64,000 nt of DNA from Neomelitea salexigens DSM 19753 (GCF_000422345.1 NZ_AULP01000003.1:124001-188000), one strand, 5' to 3'. Shown: positions 49,040 to 58,732, counted from the stretch's first letter. Translations and numbers: made by a program. The notes: generated from the sequence alone by a model not told the origin.

Positions 49040-50077
49040 TTAGTTGTGGGCGTGCAGCATGTCATTGAGGGCGATTGCTGACTTGTTTGTCAGCACCTCA
49101 ATGGCGCCATTTTTGGAGTTGCGGCGGAACAACAGGTCCGATTGGCCAGCCAGGTCGCGGGCCTTGGCAGTGCCTGCGTGCTCACCTTTTTCATCGATCA
49201 TGGTGACGACCGATCCAGCGGTGATGTAGAGGCCGGCCTCTACTGTGCAGCGGTCGCCCAGTGGAATACCCACGCCAGCATTGGCGCCGATCAGGCACTC
49301 TTTGCCGATGGAAATAATAATATTGTTGCCGCCGGACAAGGTGCCCATGGTTGAACAGCCACCGCCCAAGTCGGAACCAGAACCAATCATCACCCCGGCT
49401 GAGATGCGCCCTTCAATCATACCGGGACCTTCTGTACCGGCATTAAAGTTAACAAAGCCTTCGTGCATGATGGTGGTGCCCTCGCCGAGATAGGCGCCAA
49501 GGCGTACGCGCGCGGTGTGGGCAATACGAACACCGGAGGGCATAACGTAGTTCGTCATTTTGGGGAATTTGTCGACGGACATGACCTCAAGCAATTCACC
49601 GTTCAAGCGGGCTTCTAATTGGCGCTGGGGCAGCTCGCGAAGGTCGATAGCGCCTTGGTTGGTCCAGGCAACATTGGGCAGAACGCCAAACAGGCCGCTT
49701 AGGTCCAGAGAGTGCGGCTTGGCCAGGCGATGAGAGAGCAGGTGCAGCTTCAAGTAACCCTCGGGTACCGAGCTGGGGGCAGCGTCGTCAGCCAGCAAGG
49801 TAACAACCAGCGCCTGTTTGGCGGTTGCCAGCTGTGCGGCGATATCGGCCTGGGCGCTGTCGCCGGCGGCCTTCAGTGCTTCAGCGACGCGGCTCATTTG
49901 CTCGCTGTTTACAGTAATTGCCGCATTGCCGCCTTTGTACTCAACAATGGGGGCGATCGCCGCGCATAAGGCTTCAGCGGGTTGTAGCAATGGCTGGGGG
50001 TAGAAGACATCCAGCCATTCGCCTTTGCTGTTTTGGCTGCCTAGACCCAGGCCCAGGCTAAATAGTGCGTTACTCAT
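49040..50077 (-). CDS. dapD: 2,3,4,5-tetrahydropyridine-2,6-dicarboxylate N-succinyltransferase (long form)
   Basis: Transfers succinyl from succinyl-CoA to tetrahydrodipicolinate in diaminopimelate synthesis. At 345 residues it is the long DapD form seen in Pseudomonas and actinobacteria, not the 274-residue E. coli form. The C-terminal left-handed beta-helix of hexapeptide repeats is evident from AYLGEGTTIMHEGFVNFNAGTEGPGMIEGRISAGVMIGSGSDLGGG onwards, with NIIISIGKECLIGANAGVGIPLGD. It is followed upstream in the genome by the ArsC-like gene and shares its strand with nth and dapC. It ends with a strong terminator. Confidence 0.95.
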   Translation of the reverse strand: MSNALFSLGLGLGSQNSKGEWLDVFYPQPLLQPAEALCAAIAPIVEYKGGNAAITVNSEQMSRVAEALKAAGDSAQADIAAQLATAKQALVVTLLADDAAPSSVPEGYLKLHLLSHRLAKPHSLDLSGLFGVLPNVAWTNQGAIDLRELPQRQLEARLNGELLEVMSVDKFPKMTNYVMPSGVRIAHTARVRLGAYLGEGTTIMHEGFVNFNAGTEGPGMIEGRISAGVMIGSGSDLGGGCSTMGTLSGGNNIIISIGKECLIGANAGVGIPLGDRCTVEAGLYITAGSVVTMIDEKGEHAGTAKARDLAGQSDLLFRRNSKNGAIEVLTNKSAIALNDMLHAHN

Positions 50078-50097
50078 GAAGGTTCTCTCTTACAGGC

Positions 50098-50457
50098 TTA
50101 AAGCGTGTGGTGGGTAAATAAACGTTCGTAGTGCTCGGCTTTAAAGCCAAGCTGACGCGCGCTGCCGGTGTCGAGCAGTGGGCGTTTCATTAATGTTGGG
50201 TGCTGTTGCAGCAGTTGCACTGCCGAGGCGTCGTCATCAATTGCGCGGCGCTGTTCATCATTTAGCTGTTTCCACGTGGTGCTGCGCTTATTGATCAGGC
50301 TGTCGCCCAGCTCTTGCAGCCAGCTGTGCAGTTGCTCGGCGGCAAGGGCCTGTTCGCGGACGTCGTGGAACTGATAGTCGACATTGTGATCATCCAGCCA
50401 GTGGCGTGCCTTGCGCACCGTGTCGCAGTTTTTAATTCCGTATAAAGTCGTTGTCAT
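50098..50457 (-). CDS. ArsC/Spx-family protein (YffB-like)
   Basis: A 119-residue thioredoxin-fold protein of the Spx/MgsR/YffB branch. The N-terminal LYGIKNCDTVRKARHWLDDH holds the single active-site Cys11; the C-terminal LMKRPLLDTGSARQLGFKAEHY has the conserved arginine segment. It is not a true arsenate reductase by neighbourhood. The same gene is often found between dapD and dapC in pseudomonads, as here. ATG at 50457 is used; a TTG two codons earlier is also possible. Confidence 0.9.
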   Translation of the reverse strand: MTTTLYGIKNCDTVRKARHWLDDHNVDYQFHDVREQALAAEQLHSWLQELGDSLINKRSTTWKQLNDEQRRAIDDDASAVQLLQQHPTLMKRPLLDTGSARQLGFKAEHYERLFTHHTL

Positions 50458-50553
50458 GGCCAATGCTGTGTTCTGAAAAGGCTCGGCATCATAGCAAAAA
50501 GCCGCGCTGGGTTCACGGCGCGGCCACGCTCGGCGGACGCGCCATCGGTGTGT

Positions 50554-51234
50554 TTATGCCTTGCGGGTTTTCTTGGGGTGTTTTCGCTGGGGATAGCAGG
50601 TGGTGCATATCTCACAGACGGTGCCGTCGCAGCCACGCGCGCTGCAAAATTCGCGGCCGTAGTAGATGATTTGCAGGTGCAGAGCATTCCAGCGGTCTTT
50701 GGGGAACAGTCTTTTCAGGTCTTTCTCGGTTTGGGCAACGCTTTTGCCATTCGTCAGCCCCCAGCGTTGCGCCAAGCGATGAATATGGGTATCGACTGGA
50801 AAAGCGGGTACGCCGAAGGCCTGCGACATGACGACGCTTGCGGTTTTGTGGCCGACTCCGGGCAGGGTCTCCAGTGCTTCCATGTCTTCTGGCACCTGGC
50901 CATTGTAGTCGGCAAGCAAAATTTCCGAGAGCCGCTTGATGGCTTTCGACTTCTGCGGAGACAGGCCACAGGGGCGGATGATCTCGCGAATATCGTCGAC
51001 ACTTTGCTGGGCCATATCCGCCGGATTGTCGGCGAGCGCAAACAGTGCCGGGGTCACTTGGTTGACGCGCTCATCGGTACATTGGGCCGATAGCAGTACC
51101 GCCACCAGCAGGGTGTAAGGGTCTTTGTGATCCAGCGGGATTGGCTGGGTGGGGTAGAGCTCGTCGAGGCGGCGCAGAATAAAGTCGACGCGCTCAGCCT
51201 TCAGTAAGTTACGCCCTGGTTCGCCTGCGTTCAT
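50554..51234 (-). CDS. nth: Endonuclease III (DNA glycosylase/AP lyase)
   Basis: Base-excision repair enzyme removing oxidised pyrimidines. The 226-residue protein shows the helix-hairpin-helix LPGVGHKTASVV with catalytic Lys130 and the catalytic Asp148 in PVDTHIHRL. The C-terminus has five cysteines (Cys197, 202, 207, 210, 213) instead of the C-x6-C-x2-C-x5-C iron-sulfur spacing of the E. coli enzyme. The tail is highly basic. The start overlaps the stop of dapC by four bases. Confidence 0.95.
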   Translation of the reverse strand: MNAGEPGRNLLKAERVDFILRRLDELYPTQPIPLDHKDPYTLLVAVLLSAQCTDERVNQVTPALFALADNPADMAQQSVDDIREIIRPCGLSPQKSKAIKRLSEILLADYNGQVPEDMEALETLPGVGHKTASVVMSQAFGVPAFPVDTHIHRLAQRWGLTNGKSVAQTEKDLKRLFPKDRWNALHLQIIYYGREFCSARGCDGTVCEICTTCYPQRKHPKKTRKA

Positions 51235-52421
51235 GCGTTGAGCGTCTCCACATAGCGGCGAATACGCTGGGCGGCCTCGACACAGTTTTCAAGCTCGGCG
51301 ACCAGCGCCATGCGCACATAACCACTGCCGGGGTTACTGCCATTCACCTCTCGCGAAAGGTAAGAGCCGGGCAATACGGTGACATGCTGTTGATCAAACA
51401 GCTGTTTAGCAAATTCCGTGTCGGCGATGGGCGTTTTTGCCCACAGGTAGAACGAGGCTTCGGGCTGTTGTACGTCTAAGCAGCCGCCCAGTTCCTCTAA
51501 AACCCGAGCGAATTTCTCGCGATAGAGGTCGCGGTTTTCTTTTACATGGGCCTCGTCGTTCCAGGCAGCGACGCTGGCAAGTTGGTGTTGAATGGGCATG
51601 GCGCAGCCGTGGTAGGTGCGATACAGCAGGAAGTCGGCCAGCACCTTCGCATCCCCCGCGACGAAGCCTGAACGCAGACCGGGCAGGTTTGAGCGTTTCG
51701 ACAGGCTGTGAAACACGACGCAGCGCTCGTAGTTATCGCGCCCCATTTCTGCACAGGCTTGCAAAAGGCCTGCGGGAGCGTGCTGCTCGTCAAAATACAG
51801 TTCGGAGTAGCATTCATCGCTGGCCAGGATGAAGTCGTACTTATCAGCCAGTCGGATCAGCTTTTGTAACGTGGCGACGCTGGTGACGGCGCCGCTAGGG
51901 TTGCCCGGGGAGCATAGGTACAACAACTGGCAGCGCTGCCAAACTTCCTCGGGCACGGCGTCGTAGTCAGGAATAAAACCATTGCCGGCGTTACAGGCGA
52001 GAAAGTGGGGTTGTGCACCGGCTAATAGCGCCGCGCCTTCATAGATCTGGTAGAAGGGGTTAGGGCTGCATACCAGGGCGTCATCGCTGGGGTTGACGAC
52101 GGCTTGGGCAAAGGCAAACAGGGCCTCGCGGGTGCCATTGACCGGCAGTACCTGCGTTTCAGGATCTAAAGTCTTCAGGCCAAAGCGGCGCTCGGCCCAG
52201 TGCGCAATACTTTGGCGCAACTCGGCTATTCCCTTGGTTGTGGGGTAGTTGCTGAGTCGGCCCAGCTCATTGGCCAAGGTGTCGGCAACAAAGCACGGTG
52301 CAGGGTGACGGGGTTCGCCAATGGATAGCGGAATCGGCGGCAAGTCACTGCTGCTGGTGCCTAACAAGGCACGCAGTTTTTCGAAGGGGTAGGCCTGTAG
52401 CGTTTGTAGGCGCGGATTCAT
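51231..52421 (-). CDS. dapC: Succinyldiaminopimelate transaminase
   Basis: PLP-dependent aminotransferase of 396 residues converting N-succinyl-2-amino-6-ketopimelate to N-succinyl-diaminopimelate. Conserved stretches: LPPIPLSIGEPRHPAP, LPVNGTREALFAFAQA, LCSPGNPSGAVTS (substrate Asn), ASDECYSELYFD and the PLP-lysine region FHSLSKRSNLPGLRSGFVAGD. The context with glnD upstream and dapD downstream is the standard Pseudomonas arrangement. It shares one base with the glnD stop. Confidence 0.94.
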   Translation of the reverse strand: MNPRLQTLQAYPFEKLRALLGTSSSDLPPIPLSIGEPRHPAPCFVADTLANELGRLSNYPTTKGIAELRQSIAHWAERRFGLKTLDPETQVLPVNGTREALFAFAQAVVNPSDDALVCSPNPFYQIYEGAALLAGAQPHFLACNAGNGFIPDYDAVPEEVWQRCQLLYLCSPGNPSGAVTSVATLQKLIRLADKYDFILASDECYSELYFDEQHAPAGLLQACAEMGRDNYERCVVFHSLSKRSNLPGLRSGFVAGDAKVLADFLLYRTYHGCAMPIQHQLASVAAWNDEAHVKENRDLYREKFARVLEELGGCLDVQQPEASFYLWAKTPIADTEFAKQLFDQQHVTVLPGSYLSREVNGSNPGSGYVRMALVAELENCVEAAQRIRRYVETLNA

Positions 52422-55084
52422 TAGGCTGATTTACTCGCTTTTTCATCCAGCTCGGAACAAATCGCGTGTTGAATTTGTTCACACAGTTGGGGGTCATTGA
52501 TCGGGCGGTTGTGTTCGTCGGTGACAAAGAACACGTCTTCAACGCGCTCACCAAGGGTGGCGATTTTGGCATTTTGCAGGTACACGCCGTAGTCATTGAA
52601 GATCAGCGCCAGCCTCGCCAATAGGCCTGGCCGGTCTGGGGTAATAACTTCAAGCATGGTGTGACCTTTATTGAGGTCGGTGGCCATACTGGTGCGCGTC
52701 GGGGTGGAGAATAGGCGCATTTGCCGGGGCATGCGGCGACTGCTGAGGTCAGGGGAGTCGTCGGGTTTCTCAAGTTGTTGCGTCAGAAACTCGGTGATTT
52801 CGCGGATGCGTTCGGGGTTGTCGCCAATGGGTTCGCCATCCACACCGAGTACGTAAAAGGTATCCAGCGTGTAGTTGGTCCCGGTATTGTAGATTCGCGC
52901 ATCTTGTATGCTGAGGTCAAGTTGTTCCATCGCGCCAGCCAGTACCGCGAATGTGCCTTTACGCGACGGTGCGTGCACAAAGATCTGCGTTGCGCCTTCG
53001 TGGTCCAGCAGCCCGCCTTCCTTCACTAATACCAGTGAGTCCTCGGGCGAGGTGCGCTGAGCGATAGCACGGCAGTGCCAAACAATGTCGTCGACTTGCT
53101 CGCGGATAAAATAGTCTTCACCCGTGCTTTTCCACAGCTCGCGAATTTCTTCTTCGGTAAAGCCGTAGTCTTCGAGCTTTTCGATAGCGCCAAGCTGGGT
53201 CTCTGCAATCCACTCCTGCTTATCGATGGGATTTTCCAGACCGCGCCTCAGGGCGCGGCGCGTTTCTGCATAGAGCTGGCGCATTAGTGAGGCGCGCCAG
53301 GACGTCCACAGCGTCGGGTTGGTCGCATTGATATCGGCAATGGTTAAGCAGAAAAGGTAGTCCAGGTGCTGCTGGTCACCCATTTCCAGGGCGAAATCGC
53401 GGATCACATCGGGATCCTGGATGTCTTTGCGCTGTGACACCGAGGACATCTCAAGGTGTTTCTCCACCAGCCAGGCAACGAGGTTGGTGTCGCGCCGGTT
53501 TAAACCGAGGTATTGGCAAAACTCGCGCGCATCCACCGCGCCTAGGGTGGAGTGGTCGCCGCCGCGCCCTTTGGCAATGTCGTGGAAGAGCCCGGCGAGG
53601 AATAGTAATTCAGGCTTGGGCAGACGCTGCATGATGCGGCAGGCCATCGGGTAGACCTTCACCATGTCCGGGTAGCGGAAGCGGCTGAGGTTCTTGATGA
53701 GTTCCAGGGTGTGGGCATCGACCGAGTAGATATGGAAAAGGTCGTGCTGCATTTGGCCGGTGATTTTGCCAAATGCCGGGATGAATTTTCCGAGTACGCC
53801 AAATCGCTTCATTCGACGGAGGTTGAGTGCGACGCGCTGCGGGGCGCGCAATAACTCCATGAAAAATCGCTTATTGCGCGGGTCGGCGCGAAACTCGTCG
53901 TCGATTAAGTGACGCGATTTGCGGATCAGTCGAATGGTGCTGGCACGCACGCCGTCGATAGCGTCGTGATGGGCCATTAACACAAAAATTTCCATCAGCG
54001 CGGAGGGCGTTTTTTCAAACACTTTTTCGTTGCTAACTTCGATATGGCCGTTGCGAATGCGAAAGCGCGGGTTGAGCTCAAGTACGGTCTCCGCCTCGCA
54101 GGCGCGCAGAATGGTTTCGTCGAAGTGCTGCATCAGTACGTCGTTGAGCTCACCGAGGTGCTGCGCCCAGCGGTAGTACTGTTGCATGAAGCGCTCTACG
54201 GCGAGTTTGCTGTCGTCGTCTTCGTAGCCGAAACGGGCGGCCAGGGTTCGCTGGTGATCAAACAGCAGGCGGTCTTCTTCACGACCAGTGATTAAATGAA
54301 GGGCGAAGCGCAGGCGCCAGAGGTAGTTCTGGCCGTCTTTTAGCGTGTCGAGTTCTTCCTGACTTAAAAAGAGTTTTTCGCGCAGCTCGTCGATGGATTG
54401 GGCGCCAAAGTGGCGTTTGATCACCCAGCCGATCATTTGAATGTCGCGCAGGCCACCGGGAGAGCTTTTAATATTGGGTTCGAGGTTGTATTCGGTATTG
54501 GCGTATTTGCGGTGGCGACTGATTTGTTCGTCCCACTTTGCCCGGAAAAACTCGGCGCTGGGCCAGATTTGGTCAGGGCCGACTTCGTTCATCAGCAGCT
54601 CGTGCAGGGTGGCATTGCCCTCAAGCGGGCGCGACTCCATTAGGTTGGTAACCACCGTGATGTCGTCAATGGCGGCTTGGCGGCATTCGTCGATGCTGCG
54701 CACGCTGTGGCCGATCTCCAGGTTGATATCCCAAAGGTGGGTGATAAAGCCTTCGATATTTTCGCGGTAGTTGTGTTGATCGTCGCGGCTGAGAATCAGC
54801 AGGTCGATATCCGAGCAGGGGTGCAGCTCGCCGCGCCCATAGCCTCCAACGGCAATGAGGGAGATGTCGTCCCCCCATTGATACTGCGACCAGAGGTTGC
54901 GCAGCAGAATGTCGATTTTCTCTGAGCGCAATTTTACCAGCGTATGTACAGCCTCGTCGGCGTCAAAGCGTTCTCGGAGCTCATCCTGGAGCTCGCTGAG
55001 GTACTGTTTATAGGTCGCGATTAAATTATCGGACTGGGCCGTGGCATCCTGCAGGGCCTCTGCATTCAGAAGCGTGCTGCTCAT
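52421..55084 (-). CDS. glnD: [Protein-PII] uridylyltransferase/uridylyl-removing enzyme
   Basis: Senses glutamine and modifies PII signalling proteins. The 887 residues contain, in order, a nucleotidyltransferase domain with GGYGRGELHPCSDIDLLIL (Asp92, Asp94), a PII-UTase helical region, an HD phosphohydrolase domain (LFLAGLFHDIAKGRGGDHS) for deuridylylation, and two C-terminal ACT domains (IFVHAPSRKGTFAVLAGAMEQL; MLEVITPDRPGLLARLALIF). Length agrees with the family (~890). It lies 5 bases after map and overlaps dapC by one base. Confidence 0.97.
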   Translation of the reverse strand: MSSTLLNAEALQDATAQSDNLIATYKQYLSELQDELRERFDADEAVHTLVKLRSEKIDILLRNLWSQYQWGDDISLIAVGGYGRGELHPCSDIDLLILSRDDQHNYRENIEGFITHLWDINLEIGHSVRSIDECRQAAIDDITVVTNLMESRPLEGNATLHELLMNEVGPDQIWPSAEFFRAKWDEQISRHRKYANTEYNLEPNIKSSPGGLRDIQMIGWVIKRHFGAQSIDELREKLFLSQEELDTLKDGQNYLWRLRFALHLITGREEDRLLFDHQRTLAARFGYEDDDSKLAVERFMQQYYRWAQHLGELNDVLMQHFDETILRACEAETVLELNPRFRIRNGHIEVSNEKVFEKTPSALMEIFVLMAHHDAIDGVRASTIRLIRKSRHLIDDEFRADPRNKRFFMELLRAPQRVALNLRRMKRFGVLGKFIPAFGKITGQMQHDLFHIYSVDAHTLELIKNLSRFRYPDMVKVYPMACRIMQRLPKPELLFLAGLFHDIAKGRGGDHSTLGAVDAREFCQYLGLNRRDTNLVAWLVEKHLEMSSVSQRKDIQDPDVIRDFALEMGDQQHLDYLFCLTIADINATNPTLWTSWRASLMRQLYAETRRALRRGLENPIDKQEWIAETQLGAIEKLEDYGFTEEEIRELWKSTGEDYFIREQVDDIVWHCRAIAQRTSPEDSLVLVKEGGLLDHEGATQIFVHAPSRKGTFAVLAGAMEQLDLSIQDARIYNTGTNYTLDTFYVLGVDGEPIGDNPERIREITEFLTQQLEKPDDSPDLSSRRMPRQMRLFSTPTRTSMATDLNKGHTMLEVITPDRPGLLARLALIFNDYGVYLQNAKIATLGERVEDVFFVTDEHNRPINDPQLCEQIQHAICSELDEKASKSA

Positions 55085-55089
55085 AGAAA

Positions 55090-55881
55090 TTAACCTTTAT
55101 AGAAGGGCTCGTCGGGGCGGGCAGTGAGAACTTCCACGCCATCGGCGGTGACCGCCATGGTGTGTTCCCACTGCGCCGAGAGTCGGCGATCTTTGGTGGT
55201 AACGGTCCAGCCGTCTTTCAGGTTGAGCTTGGTGTGTTTCTTACCGGCATTGATCATGGGCTCGATGGTGAAGGTCATGCCTTCTTTTAATACCAGATCA
55301 TTGCCGCGGTTGTAGCCCTCGCCATAGTGGAGAACCTGAGGGTCTTCGTGGAAGCCTCTGCCGATGCCGTGGCCGCAATACTCTTCCACCACGCTGTAGT
55401 GGTTACTCCGTGCATGTTTGGCGATCACTGTGCCGATATCGCTCAGGCGCGCGCCCGGTTTAACCAATGCAATGGCTTTATACAGGCATTCCTGGGTCAC
55501 GACGCACAAGCGTTTTGCATGTTCGGGCACATTGCCAACGTAGTACATGCGGTTGGTGTCGCCGTGCCAGCCATCTTTTATAACAGTGACATCGATATTG
55601 AGCAGGTCTCCGTCCTTCAACACCTTTTTGTCCGAGGGGATGCCGTGGCAAATGACCTCGTTTACCGAGGTACAGATGGATTTCGGGAAACCGTTGTAAT
55701 TAAGCGGCGCCGGAATGGCTTGTTGTACATCGACGATATAGTCGTGGCAGATCTTATCGAGTTCAGCGGTGGTAACGCCGGGGCGAACGTGCTCGGCGAT
55801 CATGTCCAGCACTTCGGCGGCCAAGCGTCCTGCCACGCGCATGGCGGCGATTTCCTCAGGGGTTTTGATAGTTACATTCAT
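55090..55881 (-). CDS. map: Methionine aminopeptidase, type I
   Basis: Removes N-terminal methionine from nascent proteins. The 263-residue length matches E. coli MAP (264). Metal ligands are visible: the Asp residues in DLLNIDVTVIKDGWHGDTNRM, His in EYCGHGIGRGFHEDP, Glu in FTIEPMINAG and Glu in QWEHTMAV. ATG at 55881 gives the family N-terminus MNVTIKTPEEIAAMR. A much longer in-frame extension (to 56583) runs antisense through the rpsB leader and gene and is not coding. It is divergent from rpsB, the usual arrangement. Confidence 0.97.
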   Translation of the reverse strand: MNVTIKTPEEIAAMRVAGRLAAEVLDMIAEHVRPGVTTAELDKICHDYIVDVQQAIPAPLNYNGFPKSICTSVNEVICHGIPSDKKVLKDGDLLNIDVTVIKDGWHGDTNRMYYVGNVPEHAKRLCVVTQECLYKAIALVKPGARLSDIGTVIAKHARSNHYSVVEEYCGHGIGRGFHEDPQVLHYGEGYNRGNDLVLKEGMTFTIEPMINAGKKHTKLNLKDGWTVTTKDRRLSAQWEHTMAVTADGVEVLTARPDEPFYKG

Positions 55882-56018
55882 AGTGGGGTGATCTGCCCGG
55901 ATAGTCGTTAAACTGAAAACAGCGCATTGTAGACTATCGCCGCAGCAGACGCGATTGCTCAGCCGCGTCATTGCCTGGGATAGCGTGATTTCTGCTTTAT
56001 GTCGCTGGGGGCTTGTGG

Positions 56019-56025
56019 TATAAAT
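56019..56025 (+). promoter_or_regulatory. Candidate -10 element of the rpsB promoter
   Basis: TATAAAT, followed by a GC-rich stretch (ACGCGCCCC) of the kind seen at stringently controlled ribosomal-protein promoters. A -35 at 17 bases upstream (TTTATG, 55996-56001) is weak. Transcription from here would give a leader of about 140 nt before the rpsB ATG. Confidence 0.42.
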
Positions 56026-56169
56026 ACGCGCCCCGAAAGCAGGCCCTCTGCTGAAAGGGCATAAACGACGCGCATTCGTCGACACGTAATCCCGGGTGCT
56101 GCAGCATGGCTGTGGTTGGGTTGCGGGGCGGATGCAAGTTCCTAACCCGATGAAAATCAAGGAAAAATC

Positions 56170-56916
56170 ATGTCTCATGTAAGCATGCGTGAAATGCTGC
56201 AAGCCGGCGTTCACTTCGGTCACCAGACGCGTTACTGGAACCCCAAAATGGCACCCTTCATCTTCGGTGCCCGCAACAAAATTCATATCATCAACCTCGA
56301 GCACACTGTTCCTGCGATGAACAATGCCTTGGACGCGCTGGCTAAGCTGGGCGCGAACAAAAACAAGGTGCTGTTTGTTGGAACGAAGCGCGCTGCCGGT
56401 AAAATTATTGCCGAGCAAGCTAGCCGTGCCGGTATGCCCTATGTGAGCCACCGCTGGTTGGGCGGTATGCTGACAAACTACAAAACTATCCGTCAGTCTG
56501 TTCGTCGTCTGCGTGAGCTGGAAACTCAGGCTCAGGACGGTACTTTTGACAAGCTGACCAAGAAAGAAGCCCTGATGCGTCACCGCGACATGGAGAAGCT
56601 TGAGCGCTCCATCGGTGGTATCAAAGAAATGTCAGGCCTGCCTGATGCGCTGTTTGTTATCGACGTTGACCACGAGCGCATCGCTATCCAAGAAGCTAAC
56701 AAGCTGGGTATTCCGGTATTTGGCATCGTGGATACGAACAGCAACCCCGATGGCGTTGATTACGTAATCCCCGGTAACGATGATGCGATCCGTGCGATCA
56801 AACTTTACGTTACTGCTGTAGCTGATGTGATCATCAATGCTGGCGCTAACGCCGCAGTTGCTGCCGACGAATTTGTTGAAGTAGCGCAGGAAGAAGGCGA
56901 CGCAGCGGCCGAGTAA
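56170..56916 (+). CDS. rpsB: 30S ribosomal protein S2
   Basis: Structural protein of the small ribosomal subunit. The 248-residue sequence shows [41 protein letters not shown], the [12 protein letters not shown] region and the [21 protein letters not shown] block, followed by [26 protein letters not shown]. The acidic C-terminal tail is normal. It is first in the rpsB-tsf-pyrH-frr series. A terminator hairpin follows before tsf. In E. coli S2 autoregulates this leader, and the long 5' region fits similar control. Confidence 0.98.
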   Translation: MSHVSMREMLQAGVHFGHQTRYWNPKMAPFIFGARNKIHIINLEHTVPAMNNALDALAKLGANKNKVLFVGTKRAAGKIIAEQASRAGMPYVSHRWLGGMLTNYKTIRQSVRRLRELETQAQDGTFDKLTKKEALMRHRDMEKLERSIGGIKEMSGLPDALFVIDVDHERIAIQEANKLGIPVFGIVDTNSNPDGVDYVIPGNDDAIRAIKLYVTAVADVIINAGANAAVAADEFVEVAQEEGDAAAE

Positions 56917-56935
56917 TTGGCCTGTGTAATCGCGT

Positions 56936-56961
56936 AAAAGGGGGCAAGGCCCCCTTTTTTT
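56936..56961 (+). terminator. Terminator/attenuator between rpsB and tsf
   Basis: GGGGGC/GCCCCC stem extended by AAAA/TTTT, AAG loop and seven T residues, 20 bases after the rpsB stop. As tsf lacks an obvious strong promoter, it probably lowers rather than abolishes tsf expression, as in E. coli. Confidence 0.85.
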
Positions 56962-57024
56962 GGATATTTATTGAGCAGGCCCGCAGGGTGGGCCGAAATC
57001 AAGCCCAAACAAGAGGATTTTAAG

Positions 57025-57888
57025 ATGGCTGTTTCAGCAGCAATGGTTAAAGAGCTTCGCGAGCGCACTGGTCTTGGCATGATGGAGTGCAAAAAAGCAC
57101 TTAATGAAGCCAATGGTGACATCGAACTGGCGATTGAAGAGCTGCGTAAGTCAAGTGGTATGAAGGCGGCTAAGAAGGCCGGTCGTACCGCTGCTGACGG
57201 TGTTGTTGCAACCAAAGTAGCCGAAGACGGTAGCTATGCCGTGGTTGTGGAAGTGAACAGTGAGACCGACTTTGTGGCTCGCGATGAAGGCTTCTTGAGC
57301 TTTGTTGACTTGGTTGCTAACAAAGCCTTTGCTGAAAAGCAGGACGACGTGGCTGCGCTGATGGCGGGTGAGCTGGAAGTTGCTCGTGAAGCGCTGGTAC
57401 AAAAAATTGGTGAAAACATCTCGGTTCGCCGCATCCAGGTGCTCAGCGCTGAAGCAGGTGTTGTGGACAGCTATGTTCACTCTAACAACCGCATTGCCGT
57501 GTTGGTGGCCCTGAAAGGTGGTGATGCTGAATTGGCGCGCGACGTTGCCATGCACGTGGCTGCAGTAAACCCCCGTGTTGCCAAGCAAAGCGATATGCCT
57601 GAAGAAGAAGTTGCCAAAGAGCGTGAAATCTTCACTGCGCAAGCGCAGGAGAGTGGCAAGCCAGCTGAGATCATCGAGAAGATGATTGAAGGTCGTATCC
57701 GCAAGTTCCTGTCGGAGAATGCTCTGGTTGATCAGGCTTTTGTTAAAGACCCTGAGCAGACAGTGGGCAAGTTGCTGAAGAATGCCGGTGCCGATATTCA
57801 AACCTACATTCGTTTCGAAGTGGGTGAGGGCATCGAAAAAGAAGAAGTCGACTTCGCAGCCGAAGTGGCTGCACAGCTCAAGGGCTGA
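57025..57888 (+). CDS. tsf: Elongation factor Ts
   Basis: Guanine-nucleotide exchange factor for EF-Tu. The 287-residue protein has the N-terminal UBA-like domain ([34 protein letters not shown]), the [10 protein letters not shown] core motif and the dimerisation/coiled-coil region. ATG at 57025 follows AAGAGGATTTTAAG; the upstream in-frame start at 56971 is rejected. It is followed by a strong terminator. Confidence 0.98.
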   Translation: MAVSAAMVKELRERTGLGMMECKKALNEANGDIELAIEELRKSSGMKAAKKAGRTAADGVVATKVAEDGSYAVVVEVNSETDFVARDEGFLSFVDLVANKAFAEKQDDVAALMAGELEVAREALVQKIGENISVRRIQVLSAEAGVVDSYVHSNNRIAVLVALKGGDAELARDVAMHVAAVNPRVAKQSDMPEEEVAKEREIFTAQAQESGKPAEIIEKMIEGRIRKFLSENALVDQAFVKDPEQTVGKLLKNAGADIQTYIRFEVGEGIEKEEVDFAAEVAAQLKG

Positions 57889-57898
57889 GTCGCGGAAG

Positions 57899-57921
57899 CG
57901 GGGCCTCAAGGCCCCGTTTTT
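57899..57921 (+). terminator. Rho-independent terminator after tsf
   Basis: Seven-base-pair stem CGGGGCC/GGCCCCG with loop TCAA and five T residues, 11 bases after the tsf stop. It suggests that pyrH has its own promoter in the ~50 bases that follow or relies on read-through. Confidence 0.9.
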
Positions 57922-57971
57922 CTATGCGATGATTAAAGTGTGTGCGGTAAGTTGATTTGCAGGGGTGAAAT

Positions 57972-58703
57972 ATGTCCACTCAAAGTCGGGACAAAAAATA
58001 TAAGCGCATTCTTCTTAAGCTGAGTGGTGAGGCCCTGATGGGGCAGCTCGGTTTTGGCATTGACCCCAAGGTGCTCGATCGCATGGCACTGGAAGTGGGG
58101 CAGCTCGTCGGTATTGGTGTACAAGTTGGCCTGGTTGTCGGTGGCGGCAATCTATTCCGTGGTGCAGCACTACAAACGGCAGGCCTGGATCGTGTAACCG
58201 GCGATCACATGGGTATGCTGGCCACCTTAATGAATGCACTTGCCATGCGCGACGCGCTCGAGCGCAGTAATATCAAGTCGTCAGTGATGTCGGCGATCCC
58301 GATGAGCGGCGTGGTTGATCACTATGATCGCCGCAAGGCCATTCGCGCGCTGAGTCGCGGCGAGGTGGTGATTTTTGCCGCGGGTACAGGTAACCCCTTT
58401 TTCACGACCGATTCTGCAGCGTGCCTGCGGGGCATTGAGGTCGATGCAGACTTGGTGCTTAAAGCCACCAAAGTGGATGGCGTGTACAGCGCTGACCCAA
58501 TGATTGATCCCGATGCTAAGAAATACGACCATTTGAGTTACGATGAGGTATTGGACAAGAAGTTAGAGGTCATGGATCTCACGGCGATTTGTCTGTGTCG
58601 CGACCACGAGATGCCGCTGCGCGTCTTCGCCATGGAGCAGCAGGGTGCGCTGTTAAATATTGTGGTTGGTGGCAACGAGGGAACTTTGGTATCAGCGGGC
58701 TAG
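57972..58703 (+). CDS. pyrH: UMP kinase
   Basis: Phosphorylates UMP to UDP for nucleotide and cell-envelope precursor synthesis. The 243 residues include [50 protein letters not shown] and [22 protein letters not shown], all highly conserved in bacterial PyrH hexamers. The gene precedes frr with only ~30 bases between them, the usual order. Confidence 0.98.
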   Translation: MSTQSRDKKYKRILLKLSGEALMGQLGFGIDPKVLDRMALEVGQLVGIGVQVGLVVGGGNLFRGAALQTAGLDRVTGDHMGMLATLMNALAMRDALERSNIKSSVMSAIPMSGVVDHYDRRKAIRALSRGEVVIFAAGTGNPFFTTDSAACLRGIEVDADLVLKATKVDGVYSADPMIDPDAKKYDHLSYDEVLDKKLEVMDLTAICLCRDHEMPLRVFAMEQQGALLNIVVGGNEGTLVSAG

Positions 58704-58732
58704 TGCCGCGGTGCCAATTGAGGAGAGATAAA

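Noticed and set aside
50098-50457. Arsenate reductase
   Set aside because: The sequence fits the YffB/Spx branch and the dap/nth neighbourhood; no ars genes are nearby.
56041-56169. tRNA or riboswitch in the rpsB leader
   Set aside because: No cloverleaf or known riboswitch core could be drawn. An S2 autoregulatory leader is possible but not demonstrable by eye.
55090-56583. A 497-codon open frame extending map far upstream, antisense through the rpsB leader and 5' end
   Set aside because: The MAP family starts at the ATG at 55881. The upstream part has no similarity to known proteins and lies opposite rpsB.
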